From positions 1 through 58,729 of the IMG/VR virus record IMGVR_UViG_3300035701_000035: a stretch of DNA of 58,729 nt; one strand, 5' to 3'. The stretch is from a virus. A model generated the notes under the pieces. That model made no database searches and was not told the origin of the DNA. It was given only the letters and a program-made list of their open reading frames with translations. Position numbers and translations under genes: made by a program. This document shows, in pieces, positions 32,501 to 41,300 of this stretch; the first letter of the stretch is position 1, and the number at the start of each line of letters is the position of its first letter.

Positions 32501-34148
32501 TTAATGCTTGGTTTATAAAGTATTTTAAGTCATTTGCAGATAAATTAGAAATATATTTACCTGCTGCATCATTAAACTCTTTTAACTCTCCTTCTTTTCT
32601 AGCTTCTTGAGCACCTACTTCATAGTCTACACGTTTTTTTGCTGCTACTTGTGATCTCATATCTGCAAACTGATCATCTATATTTGCATATGTATAGTTT
32701 GGATCGTAATTATTTTTTGGATCTTTTTTATATTTATTATATTCTTTATCTCCTCTTTCATATTTATTTTTAATATAACCAAGATATTCTTCAGGATTTG
32801 TCATACTAGTTTTGTTCTTTTCAAAAGCAGATACTGGATCATCTGACAAAAATGTATTATCATCTAGCCAACTACTTTTAGTTGGTCCTGATAAACTATT
32901 AACTAACTCCTCTTGTACTTGAGCATATACATCATCAATAATTTTTTTAGTAGGTTCTGCAAACTTAGTTTTTAAACCAGTTTTAGTTCCTACTTTAGGA
33001 GAAAGTTCTGAAATAACTTGGTCTGTAGTTTTTCCTTCATTAACTGCTTTTTTAACTACACTTTGAGTTACCTCACTTGTATAGTTTTCCATAGCACCTT
33101 TCATAAGAGGTCCCATTTGTTCTTCAACTTGTTTACGATCTAATCCCCAAGTGTTTACAAACTGATCTGCTTGAAATCCATTTTTTAAAATTCTATTACG
33201 TACAATATCTAGTGGATATAAATCAGTAAATCCTCTATCATTTTTAATCACAAGATATTTATTTTTTAACTGATTTTCAAGAGATTCCATTAAAGGTTGT
33301 CCATCTTCACCTAATACGGGATTACCTTCTCCATCTATTACAGGAGTTTTACTATCTGTCACATGTGTTGGTAAAGATTGAAATGGTTTTATTTTATCTC
33401 CTTTTTTAGATTTATTAAAAGTTTCATAATATGTCTTGGCACTTTCATCATAGTCATTACTCCTTCTTTTACTGTCTTCTATTCTTGCTTCTTCTCGTCT
33501 AAGATTATAATCTTCTTGTTTTTTTTGTTTAGTATAATCTTCTTGAGCTATTTCTTCTTGATTAATAAGTTGAAAAGCTTCTTCAGTAATACATTGTCCT
33601 TTATATGGAATCTTACCTTCACCACATACTAAAGGCTCTCCTGTCTCAGTAAAAGGTGCATGATAATCTGGAATAAATTGTTCAGGTATTTTAATAGTTT
33701 TTTCTTCTCTTTGATTACCTGCATATGGAAGACCTAACTTTTTTTCTAAACTGTATCTATATGCATTTTCTGCAATTGGATTTCTTAAATAATTACGAGA
33801 CTTGTATGTAAAGTCATGTTCAGGAATAGTTTCCCCTTGTGTCCAATTATTTATTTGACTAAATGTATTAGCTTCTTCTGGTGTTCTTGGTCTACTATAG
33901 TCTTGTGCACCTATGTCATAAGTAGGAACTTGTTCTACTGTAGGAAGATCTTGAGAATTAAAATTATATCCAAAATTATTTTGTACTCCTGTCATAGGTT
34001 CATTAACAACAGGTGCAGTTTTTTCAATATCCCGTGGATGTAATCTTGGATAAACAAAATTTCTTATATTATTACTTAGTTTTTTTAATCCACCACGTTG
34101 TGCCTTTGGTAATGATTGTGGAATACTTGTTATTCTATATTTTGCCAT
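29559..34148 (-). CDS. Modular virion protein (1529 aa) with LPKAQxG linkers and shared C-terminal tag
   Basis: The protein opens with MAKYRITSIPQSLPKAQRGG, placing an AQxG motif at residues 16-19 after a basic leader. Residues 180-195 contain CGEGKIPYKGQC, one of four Cys-framed C-x-x-G motifs in the window. Residues about 690-900 are Gly/Ala/Leu-rich and may contact membranes. Near residues 920-935 NGGALQRLQGGGG forms a junction, and near 1133 GGELPKAQYGLES forms another; the segments on each side look like separate folds (about 200 and 390 residues). The chain ends with KKGGVVTRL then LSKKEIDEYVKDGYIIEDH, matching an internal segment of the 1403-residue neighbour. I recognise none of the folds. 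Three bases separate its start from the upstream stop. Likely a packaged polyprotein. Confidence 0.7.
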   Translation of the reverse strand: MAKYRITSIPQSLPKAQRGGLKKLSNNIRNFVYPRLHPRDIEKTAPVVNEPMTGVQNNFGYNFNSQDLPTVEQVPTYDIGAQDYSRPRTPEEANTFSQINNWTQGETIPEHDFTYKSRNYLRNPIAENAYRYSLEKKLGLPYAGNQREEKTIKIPEQFIPDYHAPFTETGEPLVCGEGKIPYKGQCITEEAFQLINQEEIAQEDYTKQKKQEDYNLRREEARIEDSKRRSNDYDESAKTYYETFNKSKKGDKIKPFQSLPTHVTDSKTPVIDGEGNPVLGEDGQPLMESLENQLKNKYLVIKNDRGFTDLYPLDIVRNRILKNGFQADQFVNTWGLDRKQVEEQMGPLMKGAMENYTSEVTQSVVKKAVNEGKTTDQVISELSPKVGTKTGLKTKFAEPTKKIIDDVYAQVQEELVNSLSGPTKSSWLDDNTFLSDDPVSAFEKNKTSMTNPEEYLGYIKNKYERGDKEYNKYKKDPKNNYDPNYTYANIDDQFADMRSQVAAKKRVDYEVGAQEARKEGELKEFNDAAGKYISNLSANDLKYFINQALTKAGTTQAGKLDILNTVQNHPERIYKTLLELESDEKVNGKTQTYSDLYNDVANTSFGMAKKHNKENIKNWNGINENTSGNKLRDVLKYPLDALYFAANPKEEMWGDSNLSYDTKLGIQKEKGVDLGVMGNDNPLSILRNFTPLQAFNPFKIGMNLRRGYDQGNLTNALGHELVDMGTSYGLGKGFNALGNLKYANRMAAGNNLLGSGVKNTIGLKKGLGTILSGFDNPLMTSGLLLEVPENIKDVKDEFQAGNYGSAALNALFAYWGTKPALNTFKSLNALRKPGTVLSNPNFNTQYTGLYDAATPGSGIALGHPGLHTAEPVFESITNPLNKLGKGLGFGEFSVLKQNPGLNTQRHNHSIGRLPTKFNRKNGGALQRLQGGGGVGQVIKALQELKPIVPEAKTISNQLSLFGADDFTNIIPVAQSARIANFNVPVVGQTMPVVNNTVGFDLEKQIGKPKKFIYETNQDGDFLTSITKNKENDILRAYVEEASNTGLGKTNMFEHEIKNPDQYTQLIDTYTSYLLPPKHKKFYKDLIRQIKQQDNFASKKQNEELQRLKTGNFDFTRKVYGSAEPKFNKGGELPKAQYGLESIGKLLKPTNAFRNTINSLHNVDDILPGITPIMRSMSKPKSPVIKTDVPKVDLTKYRNSPGGNSAIKYGDDPHRGEEWYNIDPADYDTNWKEEGLIDAGNSLKNYLLNIPEHGPDLFKGVGDFKFKDFSDGWAARNAMMNMASDPQKMLGESDFYTIDELSDLGNKQLEYLDNRATFDKMYPEDPATALFRTLRGTYERDQLFSNLFPNSSIQNFKQKFYDPELIDLMKKTTPDEKGRNLYDNISHTTNLDNNQMLNRRNLKTINNTEDRLPNTYQELLNAQKNDYFSTAPALHVVMEMRAGLDLKIEDIQNAKPEQLEKWRQQIVKKMNKQTFDKWNRDISIPFTGGNAYKQISDTPGYKNKKGGVVTRLSKKEIDEYVKDGYIIEDH

Positions 34149-34150
34149 GA

Positions 34151-37100
34151 CTAAATTATTTCAAATGTATAACCTAATTTTTCTAATTTTCTTTTAGTAG
34201 CTTCATCTATTTCATCTCCTAATTCATATTCCATTTCTCCACCTTTTTCCCATTGCTTAATAGTTTTAAAAGTTTTAGGATCTACTAGAAAATTGTTTTC
34301 AATATTAAACGGCTTACCTCCTATTAAACCAAGAGCTTCTACATTTTGTAATGGTTTAAAAAAAGTTTCTCCTAAATAATATTTAGCAGCATCACTTTGA
34401 TTTATTATTCCTGAACTTCTTTTTTCCCATGGATGTAAATCCCAAACATCATTAGCTTGCCAATGCATACCTTCTGGTGTATCTTTCATATCCCATCTAT
34501 AACCACCTCTAACACCATAAGTATCATTGTCATAAATTGAATGTATAAAGTCAGATTTAGGACTTGATTGAACATGATATGTTTGTTGCCATGGTTTATG
34601 ATATTCAGTCTCTTTTTTTGTTAAAGGATGTTTTGATAAATCATAATGTTGTTTTGATAAATTAATTAATTGATCTTTTATATCATCATACTTTTGATCT
34701 TTAAGACCATGAAATATTATATCATTATTTCTTTCAGAGAAAAAATCTGGAGTATGCTCAATACCTAACATTTTATAAGTATTCTCACCTGTTTGTTCTA
34801 ATGTATTATACTCTTGTTGTTGACCTAAACCAACAGCCCATGCATCTAATCTTCTTTGTCCAATATCTTCTAACGTTTTCATAAGAAGAGGGTCATATGC
34901 ATCAAGAGCACCCATTTTATCTTTTGTAGAAAGTTTATTCCATGAAGCTTTAGATGTATTTAATTGAGTAAGTAACTGATCTAATAATTCATTTCTAGGT
35001 CCATATCTTAAACTCATACCAGTTCTAAATGGTCTATTAGAATTATTAACTGTATTATTATATAACTCTCCAGGCATTTCAGTAATTTTATCTTTGATAT
35101 GATAACTAGCAGGATTAATTCCTTTATATGCAAGTAATCTCAATAAATCACCTTCATTATAATTAACAATATTTTTTATTATATTCTTACCTGCAACTTG
35201 TAAACCTGTTTGAGCTTTAACTAGTTCTCCTCCTTGTTCTGCTTTAACAATATTAGAATTTTGATTTGGTTTTTTTTCAACAAAATCATTAAATAATCTA
35301 AGTTTATCTTTTGTTTCATAAGGAAGCATTAAATCTATAAGTTGAGGTGCTATGTCAGAATCTCTAAAATTCATTGATTCTTGCAATTTTTTAAGATGTT
35401 CTTCTGTAAAGTTTTCATTAACAGGATCATACAACCCTTTGCTTTCTAAATATTTTCTTGCTACATCTACTCTTGCTTTTTGTTCATCAGGATTTTCTAG
35501 ATAAGGTTTATTAGTTACCATTATATCTTCAATCAATTTATTAAATTGATCTTTTGGTGGTGTTTCATAAGGTTTAAACTTAATAGGATCTGCAAATATT
35601 TTATCTACACTACCCATTACTGAAGCATGTGATAATTCATGTGTTCTTGTCCATGGATTATCTGTATTTAAATATACACTATGTTTATCTTTATTAAAAT
35701 CATTTAATATTTCATCAAATTGTTCAGAATAATATTTTTTTTCCTTTTTATTTAAAGATGTGTTATTGACAGAATCATAATATGGTTTAAATAATTCTGA
35801 TTCTTTGGATAGTGGAGGGGAATAAAAACCTTTAGCTTTTAGTTCTTCAAATGAAATTTGATCTTTAGGTAACACACCAATATCATTAATCTTTACAGTT
35901 TCAATATTGTTTAATATTTGCTGTCTGTAAGCTTCAGCTTCTTCACCAACTTGGTCAATAGGTTTACCTACCATACGTGCATATCTCTCTTTAAAAAGAG
36001 GACTGTTAGCCATTCTTATTAAGTAATCTTTATCTGTATCTGTAACAGTTTGTTCTCCACCTTCTTGTGCTTTATCTAATTCAGGTACTGAAATATCTTC
36101 TATAATATAACCTCCTTTAGCATACTCTTGTATTTCTTCTGGACTAAGTTTTGCATTAATAAAACCTGGAGCAACATCTTTATAATGTTCTGCAAAATAT
36201 CGTGCATCTTCATCTGAATCAAATCTCATTGCTTCTCTAGAAGAAGGATCATAGTCTCCTAATACTAACTGACCATTTTCATCTTGTATTTGTGGTACAG
36301 CATAGTTATCCATACTTGCCATATAATGAGTACCCGTATCACCATTATCAAACTGATATGGATTGTCTGGTAAATTAATCATTCTTTTAGCAGCAGGATT
36401 ACCAAACTCATTAGCATATGCAAGTTTGGATTTCATCATTGCATTTGTATAGTCTTGCAAATGCTCAGGAAGAGGTATATTATATTCTCCTTCTTCATTA
36501 TGTGAATCAATTACGGCTTGACCTTCAGGAGTATTTTCTCTCCAATCTCTATATGCATTAAGTTTATCTTGTAATGAATAATAGTCATTCATTGTCCAGT
36601 CAGTTGGGTTTCCTATTTGACCTTCTATACCTCTAATTTCTTGTTCCCATTTTTCTGGAGAAGAAGCTCCCCCATCTTGATAGTACTTTGCATGAGGATC
36701 ATAAATCTTATTCTTTCTAGATGAAGGTTTTTCAAATAAATAATTCTCAGCAAAGAATTTATTAGTAGCATCAAGACTTCTTGAATATGATCTAGAGTTT
36801 TTATTTTTTGTTTTATGTACTCCTCCTTTTTTAAATGTAATAGGATTAGTTTGTGTTAAAATAAATGGTTTACCAAAGGCATCCATCAACTGAGTTTGTT
36901 TTTGTCTAAATTTATCAGACATATTCCATTTAGGATCATAGTTTTTAGGAAAAAATCCCCATGAATCTCTTGTAGTTAATTGAAATTCATTTTGAGCAGT
37001 TCTTTGTAAAAGCCCCATATGACCTGCTACATTATCTATTGGATTTACAGGACTATATTCAAAACTAAATAATGGGGGTGGTTTTGATGTGTCAGGTTGT

Positions 37101-38362
37101 ATATCAAAAGGAATTGTTTCTTTACCATATGAATCAAATAGTTTATGAAAATTTTCTTTTGTTTCATCAGCATCATAATCTTGCCAAGTATATTTCAAAA
37201 AATTTTTAGATAAAGCATGATCACGTATTTTTATATTAGGGTAGTCATAGTCTGAGTGAGGATAAGATTTATTAAAACGATGATACATCAAGTCTCTTGC
37301 ACTTAATGGTTCTTCATTTTGAACTTGAGAGTTCATTAAATAAGCTTTTAATGGTCCATACTCATTTATTAAAGCTTCTAGTCCAGCATCACTATCAAAA
37401 TCATAATCAGTAGGTTCAAATCCAGTATCTATTCCTCTAAAATAATTTGCTATTAAATCTCTTTTACCAAAACCATACATATTTTTTGAAGCCGCTGTTG
37501 TATTACCATCTCCAAAATATTTTGCTTTATAATCTTTTTTAAATAAAGAATCTATTATATCTTGTTTACTTCTATATGGCATAGCATTTAATCTAGCAAT
37601 TCTTTCACCTGCTAGTTTAACAGGATATGTAAGTAGATTATTTGAACGAGTACCTTGTTTTACTAAACTAGCAAGCCATCTATCACCAGGACCTCCTCCT
37701 TTTTTAAAAGATTGTTTTTCTAAATCTATAGGAATTTCTCTTATAACACTAGCTCCTGGAATCTTATGTAAACCAGTATTTTTTTGTACATTTTTTGTAA
37801 CACCATTATTTGCTACTAACTGTAAATCATATACTATATTGTCTGTATCAATAGTATCAGTATCTATATTAATATATGGAAGATTTTTATATGGTGAATA
37901 AGTTCTATAACCATCTTTCTGTGGAGTCATTCCTCCATTTCTCATAAAGTCTTCAGGTTGTTCTAACTCTGGTTGTAATCTATAATTAGTAGTAATTTCA
38001 GTACCAGCAGGTAAATCTTTTGCAGCTACTAAGTATCTTTTATTTCCTTGAGATATATTTACTGCTGTAGGATTATTTTCTGAATGATTATGATTTTTAC
38101 CTACTATTGGAGTAGCTTGATTATTAATATGTGCTAAACCAATTACGTCTCCTTTTCTAATTGGTTCATTAATAAATAAACCATTACCTTGTATATTAGA
38201 TTTTTTTACACTTAGTTGTTTATCTACTGAAGATCCACCTTGTTTCATAGATGACATTTGTGTAGGATTATTTAAACCCACAACTACATCTTTCTTCTGA
38301 GTAGGAGCTTTTGCACTTCCTAACTTCTTAAGAGATTCTATAAGTACTTTTTTATTATACAT
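34151..38362 (-). CDS. Modular virion protein (1403 aa) with SET-like methyltransferase and HExxH metallopeptidase domains
   Basis: Residues about 50-140 read as a small SET domain: GNGLF, then KGDVIGLAH, then NHNHSENNPTAV, then AAKDLPAGTEITTNY, followed by PELEQPEDF. These match the GxG, NHS-NPNA-like and ELTxNY blocks of SET lysine methyltransferases. An unrecognised middle region (about 160-740) carries several KKGG or DGG junctions. Residues 740-770 read LSPEEIQEYAKGGYIIED and then PELDKAQEGG, joining the end tag of other giants to the AQxG tag. Near residue 908 RTHELSHAS gives HExxH, and PDEQKARVDVAR downstream could supply the third zinc ligand. Near 1048 GGELVKAQTGLQ opens a last module (NPASYHI, GGYRWD, DVWDLHPW). 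The end, KLEKLGYTFEII, is a weaker tag. Start and upstream stop overlap as TAATG. Domains are firm by motif; packaging is inferred. Confidence 0.78.
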   Translation of the reverse strand: MYNKKVLIESLKKLGSAKAPTQKKDVVVGLNNPTQMSSMKQGGSSVDKQLSVKKSNIQGNGLFINEPIRKGDVIGLAHINNQATPIVGKNHNHSENNPTAVNISQGNKRYLVAAKDLPAGTEITTNYRLQPELEQPEDFMRNGGMTPQKDGYRTYSPYKNLPYINIDTDTIDTDNIVYDLQLVANNGVTKNVQKNTGLHKIPGASVIREIPIDLEKQSFKKGGGPGDRWLASLVKQGTRSNNLLTYPVKLAGERIARLNAMPYRSKQDIIDSLFKKDYKAKYFGDGNTTAASKNMYGFGKRDLIANYFRGIDTGFEPTDYDFDSDAGLEALINEYGPLKAYLMNSQVQNEEPLSARDLMYHRFNKSYPHSDYDYPNIKIRDHALSKNFLKYTWQDYDADETKENFHKLFDSYGKETIPFDIQPDTSKPPPLFSFEYSPVNPIDNVAGHMGLLQRTAQNEFQLTTRDSWGFFPKNYDPKWNMSDKFRQKQTQLMDAFGKPFILTQTNPITFKKGGVHKTKNKNSRSYSRSLDATNKFFAENYLFEKPSSRKNKIYDPHAKYYQDGGASSPEKWEQEIRGIEGQIGNPTDWTMNDYYSLQDKLNAYRDWRENTPEGQAVIDSHNEEGEYNIPLPEHLQDYTNAMMKSKLAYANEFGNPAAKRMINLPDNPYQFDNGDTGTHYMASMDNYAVPQIQDENGQLVLGDYDPSSREAMRFDSDEDARYFAEHYKDVAPGFINAKLSPEEIQEYAKGGYIIEDISVPELDKAQEGGEQTVTDTDKDYLIRMANSPLFKERYARMVGKPIDQVGEEAEAYRQQILNNIETVKINDIGVLPKDQISFEELKAKGFYSPPLSKESELFKPYYDSVNNTSLNKKEKKYYSEQFDEILNDFNKDKHSVYLNTDNPWTRTHELSHASVMGSVDKIFADPIKFKPYETPPKDQFNKLIEDIMVTNKPYLENPDEQKARVDVARKYLESKGLYDPVNENFTEEHLKKLQESMNFRDSDIAPQLIDLMLPYETKDKLRLFNDFVEKKPNQNSNIVKAEQGGELVKAQTGLQVAGKNIIKNIVNYNEGDLLRLLAYKGINPASYHIKDKITEMPGELYNNTVNNSNRPFRTGMSLRYGPRNELLDQLLTQLNTSKASWNKLSTKDKMGALDAYDPLLMKTLEDIGQRRLDAWAVGLGQQQEYNTLEQTGENTYKMLGIEHTPDFFSERNNDIIFHGLKDQKYDDIKDQLINLSKQHYDLSKHPLTKKETEYHKPWQQTYHVQSSPKSDFIHSIYDNDTYGVRGGYRWDMKDTPEGMHWQANDVWDLHPWEKRSSGIINQSDAAKYYLGETFFKPLQNVEALGLIGGKPFNIENNFLVDPKTFKTIKQWEKGGEMEYELGDEIDEATKRKLEKLGYTFEII

Positions 38363-41300
38363 TATCTAGGAGAATATTGATTCTTACTACTTGACATTTT
38401 GAATATGATATTAACATCATCACATTGATTTTTTCTCAAATTTATAAAATTTAAGTAATGTCTGAACTTTTTTCTTTGTAATTCTACTTTATCATAATTC
38501 ATATTGTTGGGATTCAGCACTCTAGTAAAACCATCTGGTGAAGTAATCCATGTATTTTCAGAGGCATAACTTCCTAGTAGTACAGTTGTACCAGGAATAA
38601 GAGGACCAGTAGGTGGGTAATTAGAACCTATTGGGAATTCATCTCTGTCACGTGTTATGTCCCAGAATTGATTAAACCTGTATTTGTTTTCTTCTTTAGA
38701 GAAAAGTATATCATATGAAGAAAGGTCTGTACCTAGTCTCGGGAATTGTAATGAAAGATTTACATCATTCTTTGGATACAAATTAAGATTCAAATATCCA
38801 GAAACTTGTTCTGAATTATATACTATAGCTTGATCAAAATTATAATCTAGCACATGATGTTGATCAATACAACTATTTCCATTTCTTCTATAACATTCTA
38901 ATATATACTCTATAGATTTAGTTGTCATTACTGATTGACCAGATACAACTGGAAACTCTAATTCAAAACCATATTGCTTACCATAATAGTTACAGAAGCC
39001 ATCACAGATGTAGTTATGTTTCCAAAGAGTATTTCTCTTACTACTTACAAATATATCTTTAGTAGGAATAAGTAAATCAGGATGCCAGTCATGGAATGAA
39101 ATCCAGTATTGATTCTTAGGGTCATAACTTATTGTCCATGATGCATCATCAAACAAATAAGAGTTACCTAATTCAAATCTTAAGTTTACATTATCATCTA
39201 GTATAAAGTCATCTCCTGTTCCATCTGGATTCAAAGGTCTGTAAGTAACACGTCCTTTAAATTCTTCTTTTAAATGAAAGTCTTTTTTAGCAAAATAAAG
39301 TATAGTACTTGAACTATCATATGTTGCTTGACATCCAATACCAGCTACAGGATTATCTTGCCATGGATAAGTTGGAAAGTCTTGTGTAAGTTTATATGGC
39401 ATATATAAAATAAACCACCATTTTAAACCTGCTTGAGAAATTTCTTCTAAACCTTTTCCATAAGAAAATATTCTTCCTTGGTTTTGTGACATATAATATA
39501 TTCCTACAGGAGTATTTATAATTGATAACCTATTCTGTGAAGATCCATATTCATATGAATTGTCTGCATTAATTACTGATTGTGTTGGTTGAGAAAATAA
39601 TCCTCCATCACCAATAGTAATTTTTGTATTAAGATCTGTCTCAAGAGTATCAACCCCTTGATACATTAATGGACTTTCATTTTTAAATGTAATAAAGATA
39701 CCTGATTTGTTAATTGCTTTAACTCCAGATATTTGACCTTTAAATTCTTTATAGTTGTTAACCAAATACATAAACCAACTATCCTTAATTGCCTCATCTT
39801 GTTGTGGTAAAGAATAAATAATTCTATCAGGATAATATGTATAACAAAGTTTAGCAACTTTAGGATCATAGTATCTACTTTGTAAGTTACCTTGTGAAAA
39901 ATATTGATTATAAAGCTTAGATACACTTAATGAATAATCATAAAGATATTCACTAAGCATTCCCATTATATTTGGATTCATATTAAACATAGCCTGGTAA
40001 TCAGTATATCTGTATGGATCATAATGTTTACCACCTTCTATTGGACTTTGTTGTCTAAAATCTATTAATACTTCAGACTCTACAAAGAAGTCTCTAATAC
40101 CTGAATTTGCTAAATAAAAATAAGCATCTCTTACTGACCATAGACCAGCATATCTATCACCTATCCAACTACCTTCCTCTACATCAGTCTTATAGTTATA
40201 AAATCTAGATGATGTTACATAGTAATCCATGTTATAGAAAGCACCAGGAAATGCACCAGTACCTGGCATTGCAGGTGAACCAAAATTAAATACTTCTGAT
40301 AAGAATGACGTATCATAATTAATACTATTTACTTTAAACCTAGCTAAAGGAATCATGCTGTGTAAATAGTAGTTATATTCAAAACCATCAGGTTGTCCAT
40401 ATAACCAATCATTAAACATCATCATATTATTTTTTTCTGTATACCTATTTATATAAGTATCACCTCCAAATAATATTGGTGTTCTTGTAATAGTACTAAA
40501 AGTATATAAAATATTGTTAGTAGGACATGTCCATTGAGTTACTGGTATGTTGTAATATTGTAACTGTTGCTCACATGGAGTTATTACAATTTCATTTTCA
40601 CTACCAAGTTGTCCGTATTGATTTCTTACTCTTCCTTTTAAAGCTCCATAATGACTTGCAACTGGTAAACTAAAAGGAGTGTCTTTAGCATCTTCATTAA
40701 AATCAGGAAGATTATTATCAATAAATGCAGGGTCAGTACTGTTTTGTACAATAGTTCCAATTGTAACTAATGACTTATCTGCAAGTCCACTAGTAATTAA
40801 GTTTGGTCCAATAGTAACTCCATTAGGATATAGACCATTATAATAAGGTCCTGATTTAGTTCTTACTACAACAGCATCTGATCTCTTTAAATTATTAATT
40901 GCATAACTATGATAAACACCAAGATAATCTTGATACTTTGGAACTTCTTGAACATTGTCTCGTATATAGAAACCATCTTCCATTCTAAACCTACTTAAAT
41001 TAGAAGTTGACAATTTAATCATGTTACTATAAAAACCATGACTAACTTGTTGTAATGCATATTGTCTGTATGGTGTAATTGCATAAAATACTTTTATTGC
41101 TAGATCTGCACCTTCAGCAAAATAATAAGCTAATTGATTAAGTGCACCAAGAGCTCTTGTTAATGGATCTAAGTATGTCCATTTAGGAAATTCAATTGTT
41201 CCATCTATTGTTATTGCAGATGTTACTCCTGGTATTGAAGCAGTAGTAACTGCTGCTGCTAAAGCTGTATCTGCAACACTCATTGATGTTGCTGGATATC

